A DNA stretch of 64,000 nt from Panaeolus papilionaceus (Eukaryota; Basidiomycota; Agaricomycetes; Agaricales): the NCBI GenBank assembly GCA_015501605.1, contig JADNRZ010000006.1:186001-250000 (forward strand). The letters are read 5' to 3'. Below, piece by piece: positions 56,601 to 64,000 of this stretch. The stretch's first letter is position 1; each line of letters starts with the position of its first letter. The notes under the pieces were generated by a model. It saw only the letters and a program-made list of their open reading frames with translations, did no database searches and was not told where the DNA came from. Position numbers and translations under genes: made by a program.

Positions 56601-59600
56601 CATCGCTCCGCCGTCGCAAGACCCCCACGACCCCCAACTCATGCTACCACTCCCAAAAAATTCACCACCCAACATGACGCCATTTCGCTCCTGGATCGCT
56701 CCAATGTCGCTGTCCTTGTTCGCCTTCTATTTTTTCCACAGGTTTTGAAGAAATCGTTGTTGTTCAAAATTCTCGTCAACATCTGCGAAAACAACAAAAC
56801 ACGCACCGAATTGTTCAATATCCTACTCCACATCCTCCAGGACGGTTCTGGTGACCTTGCCACCGTAGACAAGAGCTTTGCACAGTTGTCAGTCCGCGGT
56901 AGTCGCGAAGCGAAGTTGGGGTCCACCAGCACTAAGGGGGGCAAGGCGAAGCAAACTTCAACTGACAATGCTCATGCTGCTGTGTCATTACCCCCTCAGA
57001 CTGATACAGTCCCTGATTTGATTGTCCAAAGGTGTTTGGAGGCGCTCACCCATGTGGTATCCGGCAACGAACTGTCCTCGTTGTTCTTTTTGACAGAACA
57101 CGACCTCCCTGTCAAAAAGACAGCTCCGAGAAAAGGTAAAGGCAAGGAGAAGGAGAAGACAACTTCTCAGGCACGGTACCCATTGGTCTTGCTCCTCAAT
57201 CTTTTAGACCGGCAAAATCTACTTCGTACACCTGCTATTCTTGAATCAGTCGTCGGGCTTCTGTCGACAATAACAAGACCATTGACGACATTGAAAGAAC
57301 AAACTAATCCGACGGAGCCTGTTCTAGATACATCACCTCCTTTAGGTGGTGAGTCTGCACCCCCAGTCCCTTCAGCTTCTGTTCCGCCTATCTCTCAGGA
57401 CACCGCTGCACCACCTGTCGTGGCCGGTAAGCATAATTTATCATTTACAAGATACATGTTCTGACGATGACATTGACTTGTAGGTGAAGGCCAGTCAGAA
57501 GCAACCCCCAACGTCTCCGGGGACAGAAGTACCAAGCCCCAGGATGGCCTAGAGGAGAAGAAACTGCTGTCACATCCCCCTCAAATTCCGCATACTGCAC
57601 TCCGACTCATTGTCAATATACTGACCATCGGGGAGTGTTCCGGACGTACCTTCCAACAAAGTTTGGCGCTCATTCAACACCTTTCTTGCATTCCCGATGC
57701 TAGGGACGTCATTGCTTATGAACTAAAATCCAAGGCGCAAGAATTTGGGCAAATGCTGTTCTCGGATCTCGACGAACTTGCTACAACACTCCAGGAAGCA
57801 GAATCTGGTGTTACACTGAACGCTGTTGCCACCAAGTTCTCCCCTGCATCATCTACGCAAGCCAAACTTCTAAGGGTTCTCAAAACGATCGACTACATGT
57901 ATACACCAAAGGCGAGCGACCAAAACCCATCAACAGACGAGGACATTGAGAAGGTGCAGACGATATATGAATCTTTCCGGTTTACGCCTCTCTGGAAGCG
58001 TCTTGGGGACTGCCTTGCCATCATTGGTGAGAAGTCAGATACAGAGCAACTCGCCACAGTTCTTCTTCCTTTGATCGAGTCCCTAATGGTCGTGTGCAAA
58101 TTCGTTGGTTCTAAATCACAGTCAACGCTTCCACGAATCCTGCGCGCAGCGGCCTCGCCCAGGTCTCCGACAACGCCTAAAGAGTCTATGGAGGAGCTCT
58201 TCATCACATTCACTGATGCTCACCGGAAAGTTCTGAACCTCATGGTGCGAAACAACCCTTCCCTCATGAGTGGCTCTTTCTCCCTTCTGGTGAACAACTC
58301 TCGAGTTCTGGACTTCGACAACAAACGTAATTACTTCAATCAGCAGCTTCACAAAAAGTCCCACATCAGAGAGCACTACTCAACGTTGCAATTGAATGTT
58401 AGAAGGGCCCGCGTGTTTGAGGACAGCTTCCTTTATCTTCAACGCAAAACCGGAGATCAGATCAAACACGGGAAGTTGAGCGTTCGCTTCTATGACGAAG
58501 AGGGTGTTGACGCAGGAGGGTTGACGCGGGAATGGTTCCAGATACTTGCCCGGCAGATGTTCAACCCAAACAATGCTCTTTTCCAGCCCTGTGCTGCTGA
58601 TAAGTTGACATATCAACCAAATAAGAACTCTTGGGTCAACCCTGAGCACTTATCGTTTTTCAAATTCGTGGGTCGCGTTATCGGCAAGGCGATATACGAC
58701 GGTCGTCTACTCGACGCGTACTTCGCTCGGAGCCTCTATCGACAACTCCTTGGCAAACCTGTTGACTACAGGGATGTTGAGTGGGTGGACCCCGAGTACT
58801 ACAAATCCTTGTGTTGGATACTGGAAAACGATCCAACTCTGCTCGATTTGACCTTCAGTGTTGAAGCCGACGAGGTAAACCACAATGCACTTCTCACATA
58901 TTTGCCACTAACATGCTGCATTTTCTTCCACTACTGCTACAGTTTGGCGTCAACCGTATTGTATCATTAAAAGAAGGTGGAGAAACGATATCTGTCACCC
59001 AAGAAAACAAAAGAGAATTTGTGCAGCTGTCAGCGCAATACCGCCTCTACTCGTCGATCAAGGATCAGATTGAGAGTTTGTCCAACGGGTTCTACGAGAT
59101 TATACCAAAAGACCTCATTACAATCGTAAGTTCCTTCTCGCTTTCCGCCTGCACAAACAATGACCTTCCTTCCGCATAGTTCAATGAACAAGAGTTGGAG
59201 TTATTGATCTCCGGAACGCCTGATATTGATGTTGATGAATGGCGGTCAGCGACAGAGTACAGTGGTTACACCAGTTCGGATCCCAACATCGTATGGTGGT
59301 GGCGAGCTTTGAAGTCATTTAACCGAGAAGAGCGGGCAAAGGTCCTCAGTTTTGCCACTGGAACTTCACGGGTCCCTCTGAGTGGTTTCTTGGACTTGCA
59401 AGGAGTACAAGGGGTACAGAAGTTCTCCATTCACAAAGCCTATGGTGAACCCGATCGACTTCCTCAGGCACACACATGTAAGTTTGAACCTTACTTACAC
59501 TTATGGGCGCCAGGTACTAAACGTCACATTTATTCTAGGTTTCAATCAGATAGACCTCCCACAGTATACTTCCTACGAAATGCTTCGGCAGCAGCTGTTG

Positions 59601-59642
59601 TTAGCTATAAATGAAGGCGGAGAAGGTTTTGCATTCAGTTAA
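47629..59642 (+). CDS. TOM1: Giant HECT E3 ubiquitin ligase, Tom1/HUWE1 type
   Basis: A 12-kb gene for an approximately 3,600-residue ligase that marks excess histones, unassembled ribosomal proteins and other substrates. Start MRIQPKSKKAI (ATG 47629). The N-terminal half (47.7-51.4 kb) is alpha-solenoid, matching the DUF908/DUF913 part of the family. A UBA domain lies near 51,980-52,090 (IRTLTDMGFPRSAVERAL). A low-complexity stretch of Thr-Glu-Pro-Ser repeats follows at 52,140-52,400. A long acidic tract of Asp/Glu spans 54,560-54,890, a family hallmark. Near 56,215-56,420 are UBM-type motifs (FLEALPDDMREEVL, FLDALPPEIRAEII). The HECT domain fills the last exons: FYDEEGVDAGGLTREWFQIL, VGRVIGKAIYDGRLLDAYF, HTCFNQIDLP with catalytic Cys, ending EGGEGFAFS. 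The Cys codon is split by the last intron (59478-59538). At least 15 introns. Confidence 0.95.
52140..52400 (+). repeat. Degenerate Thr-Glu-Pro-Ser repeat in TOM1
   Basis: Imperfect tandem units such as AEPLTAEPLTTES and ITEPSTTEPSNAE, directly after the UBA domain. The unit is four to five codons, and third positions have drifted. It probably forms a flexible acidic linker. Confidence 0.6.
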
Positions 59643-59855
59643 TGCCGTGCAGTCGTTGTATAGTTAGGGATTTTCGCATAATACTCAAAAGACAATGTAA
59701 ACTATCCATGCATCATGATATTGATATAGACTCAGGTTTTTATTTCGTCTCCAACTACGACGTGATGGGCTTCTTCTAAATGCTACTGAATTCTAGATAA
59801 CATTGTTTTGCGCGGAACCATTCTCCACTGCTCGAGACCGGTCATCTATGTCACC

Positions 59856-62800
59856 TTAGTCGTCCTCTGTGGTGTGAATAACCTCTTTCAGCGACAAATA
59901 GTTCTGGTTGGTGTCGATGTCAACACCTAGAGATCGCGCGTCCTCCCCAAATGCTTCAACATCCAATACCATCTGAGTTCGGATACGTTCTTCATCCTTA
60001 AATTCGTCCCCGCTACCACTGAAAATCGACAGCGCAGATTTCTTGCCTTTTTTCAGGCGTCTCAAGGACTCCTCCGTCTTCTTCATGGCGGTTAAATACT
60101 CCACATATCTAAAAGGGGGGTCAGTGTATGTATGACGAGTGCAGATAAATAATATACTTAAGCGCCACTTGATTAAAAACTGAGGTAGAAAATGACTCGA
60201 GATAGGAGCGCTTAAGTGATTGACCCAAATTTCCACCCCCAACGATTCCAAAATACGCTTTGACAGGGCGTAGGATAGAACTGACGAAGTAACTTGCTTC
60301 GGTCGGAACACGCTTATTCGACATTGCCCGAAATTGCGAAGGGATACCCCTGACAGGCAAAAGGCCTTCACGACATTGCCTCGACAATATTCCGATGATT
60401 TTATTTGACAATGGCGTTATAAGTGATTTGAAGGCTGACATTGCTTGCTGAAGAGCGTCTTGGACACGATAAACAATTATATGGTCAGTCAGGATTACGT
60501 GAACGCACCCTCAAAGTCTTGTTGGCTTGGCGTATCTGGTAACATGAGGCTTATTACCTGACGCCAAAGAGTGTCGATGTTGACTTCAAGAGCGCCCAGG
60601 TCCATCAGGATGGATGAATATGGCTGAAGCAGACCATCATCTGCAACACTCTGTTCGATTGAGGCAGAATCGCCGGATTGCATTGGGCTGGAAGGGTTTG
60701 TGGTTGACTATTGAAGGATTATTAGGATCCGTTGTCAATTAATGTCTAGCTAACCTCTGACCTTTTCTGTCGCGCCCCCGCTTGAACGAACGCCAGACTC
60801 TTCCGCGGTTAAAGCTTGCCTTATCCAGACACTGTAGCGTTGCAAAATCTATAAACCGTCCATGAATTCTTCCAGTTGGCAGACAAGTCGTAAGAAAATG
60901 TATGACCTGCAACGACAGTTTCCAGAACCTATGGTTCAGTTCCGGAATGAAAATGTCGGAACTCCAACAGGCTGAGAGAGCAACCCAGACGGCAAATGAT
61001 TGAGAGGTGGTGAAGTTGCCTTGAAACACAGTTAGGTAATATCGAGGGTCATAGAAAGTGAATTCTACCTTGGTTAGACGTATATACGAGCTTAGGAGAG
61101 GAGAGGCTTTCTTCCAATGTTCCTACGATTTCTTTCCAGCGCAGCTGGAAGTAAACAGGCAGCTGCCATCTTCTCTGGAATGCCGTATAGGTCGGATGCC
61201 GCCTCATGACTTCTACAGATTTGAATGAAGGTGCCAACAATTCTAAAGATTGCAGAAAAAGTTGCGTTGTCTCGTAGTTCTTAAAGAGGGTATCAACAGA
61301 TGTCGAAAGACGTGGAACAACACCAAATCACCTTTCGCAATTCGGTCGGCTTCCCTGCCGCGAACACCTGTGCTCCTATCTCGTCTATGATAGAACGCCC
61401 AATCTCATCCCAGACGACATTGGACAAGAGGTTGTAGCCAGACGAGGACAGATTGGCAATCGATGTACCTTCACGTATATTCGTCCCAGAACTATCACCA
61501 GAATTATTGCAGATTTCATCAGCAATTTTCATCAACCGATAAACATCTCGTTCCACAAAGCGAAGCAATTGATTGTAAAGGTGAGCCAATGGGTCATCAG
61601 CATCGTCTAGTAGCCCCGCTTGAGTGGGTTGACTGGAAACAATAGGTCCCAATTGCCTAGGAACGAACGCCGTGAATGGCGTATAGGGAATCTGGAAACT
61701 GTGGCTTGGATCAGACGCAAATGTAAAGGGGGTATTCGGAATTAAAGGTGAATGAGGTCCCGATAGAGCGCCTGGATATACAGTCTAATGTTTTTCAGTA
61801 CAAGTCGCTGCTAAACGTGAAACAACTTGCTTTTTTGATAAATGGTCGAATAAGCTCTCGTCTAATTATCTCCTCTGCGTCCTCCCATAAACCCAGGATG
61901 TCGTAGGTTCTGAGACATTCGGTCAAATCAGATATGCTCTTGTTGCGATCAAGGTCAGATCCTCTCTGCTCTGTTTTCACTTCGCTCAAAAGCCCGATAG
62001 TCTCTACAAATAAGTGGTCCAGATCGGAAGAAAGTGTCGAATATATTCTATCAATACGCTGCTAAATGTAAATAAGGTAGATTCAGCCACAGTTGAAACA
62101 CTGACCCATTGCACGCCATCTACAAAAGCACAACTCTCGGCTTGTGCTTTACGGACGTGATAGAGCAACTGAGTATACTCAGCAGATGCACGACCCAAGT
62201 GTTTGGCGCGATTTCCTCGAAGCCTGATTTTTTAATTATATGGCAAACGGCTCAACCCAGACGAAGCTCATACCTGTCATCTGATGCATCTTGCTGAGAT
62301 GAGTAGCTCAGGTACCTAGCGTTCTTCTCAATGCTGTCATCTTCTTCGTGATCAGGTAGTTGGATTAACAGAAGTGATTCTAATCTTGTGACGGATTCTG
62401 AAATTTTGAGTAAAAGGTGGAGTAATGCCTGGGGAAATGTTGGTAGAGATACCTTGGGACCTTCAAGGGACGTAAAAAATACCTTTGCATCGCGTAGGCG
62501 GGATCGTTCCGACAGTTTTGCATGTATGGCATCTTGGATTAGATGGAGTTCTCGTTTCGTTTCCTGTATTACGAGTCGACAACATTTCATAATTGTAAAA
62601 CGAAGGTGAGTACCGTAATCTCATTCTTCAGAAAGCCCAGAGGCTGGAGCAACCGTTCCAAGCGGCTGCCCTCATCCTTCAAGTCAGTACTCAAACTGAT
62701 GAAGGCCGCATAGTCATCGTTGATCAACTTAATGAGTTCTTCTTTCAATTCTGCGAGATATTGACGTAGTTCCACGCGTAAGTCGTTGAGAGGTGTGTGT

Positions 62801-63009
62801 GCACGCGATAACAGGAAGACCTCCACATCGAAGACCTCCGCAATTAAATGAGGGTCGTTATGAGATAGAGGAACATGTTGAGGAAGAGAGCCAAATTCTG
62901 AGGGTAATTGTGAATGACCGTTCAATTCCCTGGATGCCAATTCATCTGCAAGCCGTTCAAGTTGATAAGGATCTCGGGAAAGAATGAGAGGAGTAGGAGA
63001 TTGTTCCAT
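59856..63009 (-). CDS. COG2: Conserved oligomeric Golgi complex subunit 2 (COG2)
   Basis: Lobe A subunit of the COG tether, which captures retrograde vesicles at the Golgi and so supports glycosylation. From the ATG at 63009 a short Pro-rich start leads to the conserved COG2 N-terminal helices: RVELRQYLAELKEELIKLIN and DDYAAFISLSTDLKDEGSRL, then ERLLQPLGFLKNEI. The next exons continue as coiled coil (RELHLIQDAIHAKLSERSRL, ISESVTRLESLLLIQLPD). The C-terminal portion is alpha-helical with no catalytic motifs (DPLAHLYNQLLRFVERDVYR, MKIADEICNN) and ends SLKEVIHTTEDD after an acidic stretch. About ten introns; some middle exons (60.7-61.3 kb) are poorly conserved and their borders are not fixed here. 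It converges on TOM1 with 213 bp between stop codons. Confidence 0.87.
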
Positions 63010-63178
63010 TCAAGAATGAGGAAACCCATGCGGCTGTGACATTCAATTCAGCGTTTATATTAGAATATTCCCACCCTTACTGTTTCATTTGGCCCCTGTG
63101 TAAGATGGATAACTTCAGATTATATCAAATCCTTTCCTTCAGACGAAATCAGCACCTGTACCAAGTTAGAGCGACGCA

Positions 63179-64000
63179 ATGTCTGGAATTCATCCAAGAG
63201 ATCAGCGACAATGGAATAGGGTATGCTGCTTGTTGATGAATCGAAGGGTATATCACTTTCCGATGCTTTCTCATTAGATGGCTGACAAGATGAGCATGTT
63301 TCATAACATGTTTAAAGAAGAATGTGCGCTTTCTATTCAATTATTCTTTGTTATTCAATCTGATGGATTTTGTGTGGATTTCTAGTCAACCAGTTATACA
63401 AGGCAAGTAGAACATCATGAATGATGAATCGTAAATATCGACCAGTTAACCCGAGAGTAGCTCGCAGACGGTTCGTATAAAAACTATGGCCATACACTAT
63501 CGGATTACCTGCAACTTGCACAAGGCTTTAATCACCGTATGTCATATGTCTCACGTACCTTGCGCAATGCACTCAACGTTATAGTAGACCTCACTTTACA
63601 CCATACCCTGGAAGAGCGCTATATATTTCCTTCGCTTGGCAAGTACCTACCACAATTCTCTCAAGCCGCCAACGGGGCACACCTTCAATCACACCACAAT
63701 ATTCATGAGGGTGAGTGGCTGCCTCTGCCACACAAGACTTCAAGCCTCACACTTGATGGAACAGGCTTAGACAATCTTGACGCACTGGTGAAAAAATGGG
63801 TCAAAGAACCGACAAGCTATTCACCCATTGAAATGAAGAGTTGTTTGGACGGCTTTCGAGAAGCGTTGTTCCATCACCTGGATGAAGAGGTATGTGCATT
63901 GTGCATGGTCGCGAACACAGTCATCTTGCCCTTGTTTATTGCGTCGTCCTCAGGTTCGTGACCTTCAGGGAGAAAATCTTATGAAATACATGACCTTGGA
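63179..64000 (+). CDS. Hemerythrin/HHE cation-binding domain protein (5' part)
   Basis: Di-iron four-helix-bundle protein of unknown role in fungi. The gene runs off the right edge. Exons 63179-63220, 63278-63323, 63386-63402, 63461-63536, 63585-63889 and 63954 onward join in phase. They read WNRMADKMSMFHNMFKEEF, NQLYKLADGSYKNYG, SDYLQLAQGFNHLDLTLHH, TLEERYIFPSLGKYLPQF, LQSHHNIHEGEW, LFHHLDEEV. The metal-ligand pattern of the family (H, HxxxE, HxxxH, HxxxE/D) is present: His in FHNMF, LHHTLEE, SHHNIHEG and HHLDEE. The third exon is only 17 nt and the intron after it (63403-63460) begins GCAAGT. The start at 63179 is tentative; another upstream exon is possible. Divergent from COG2. Confidence 0.8.
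63403..63460 (+). other. GC-AG intron after a 17-nt exon
   Basis: The exon TCAACCAGTTATACAAG (63386-63402) is followed by GCAAGTAG. The acceptor is TAG at 63458-63460, and the next exon begins CTCGCAGACGG, giving LYKLADGSYK. No GT donor gives an open family-like frame. Confidence 0.75.

Noticed and set aside
1..64000. tRNA genes, CRISPR arrays, transposons, biosynthetic gene clusters
   Set aside because: No convincing A/B-box cloverleaf, direct-repeat array, terminal repeats, transposase or clustered tailoring enzymes were seen; a tRNAscan or RepeatMasker run could still find what the eye misses.

Overview
The window is nuclear DNA of a filamentous fungus, most likely a mushroom-forming basidiomycete (Agaricomycetes). 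Most genes are cut by many introns of about 50-75 nt. Genes lie on both strands about 2.3 kb apart with short spacers. The protein set is typical of that group: DASH subunit Duo1, Tom1-type HECT ligase, CORVET Vps8, Atg27 and alpha-type complex I B12. No prokaryotic, plasmid, phage or transposon features, CRISPR arrays or secondary-metabolite cluster were seen. I did not try to name the species.

Layout. 1-9.8 kb: the 3' end of an unidentified acidic protein (+), then on the minus strand a quinone-oxidoreductase-like MDR enzyme, CORVET subunit Vps8 and a Cti6-like PHD-finger protein. 10-19.3 kb: threonine dehydratase ILV1 (+), complex I NDUFB3/B12 (-), DNA topoisomerase I (+), DEAD-box helicase DBP10 (+). 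19.3-29.7 kb: queuine tRNA-ribosyltransferase (-), a TM9 nonaspanin (+), mitochondrial tyrosyl-tRNA synthetase (-), ribosomal protein uS12/RPS23 (+), CDP-diacylglycerol synthase (-). 29.8-42.1 kb: Duo1 (-), an orphan RNase H1 N-terminal-domain protein (-), Atg27 (-), ataxin-3 (+), a membrane RING E3 (-), a Gyp5-like TBC RabGAP (-), a yippee-like protein (-). 42.2-64 kb: allantoinase with an apparent frameshift (+), an ABC1/ADCK1-Mcp2 kinase (+), PC4/Sub1 (-), the 12 kb Tom1/HUWE1-type HECT ligase (+), COG2 (-), and the 5' part of a hemerythrin-like gene (+).

These are mostly housekeeping genes; I see no dedicated multi-gene system. Some share themes (vesicle traffic: Vps8, Atg27, Gyp5-like, TM9, COG2; ubiquitin: RING, ataxin-3, Tom1; translation: DBP10, TGT, YARS2, RPS23) but have separate promoters, many of them short divergent ones of 160-430 bp. 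The most notable observations are at the gene-structure level. Microexons of 7, 11, 17 and 24 nt can be placed exactly, one carrying the topoisomerase catalytic tyrosine. Three introns are of the GC-AG class, and one intron splits the HECT catalytic cysteine codon. A CACGTG motif recurs just upstream of five start codons, and an inverted repeat frames the ILV1 TATA box. Splice joins given to the base were checked by hand for phase and family fit; other gene spans are start-to-stop envelopes containing introns.
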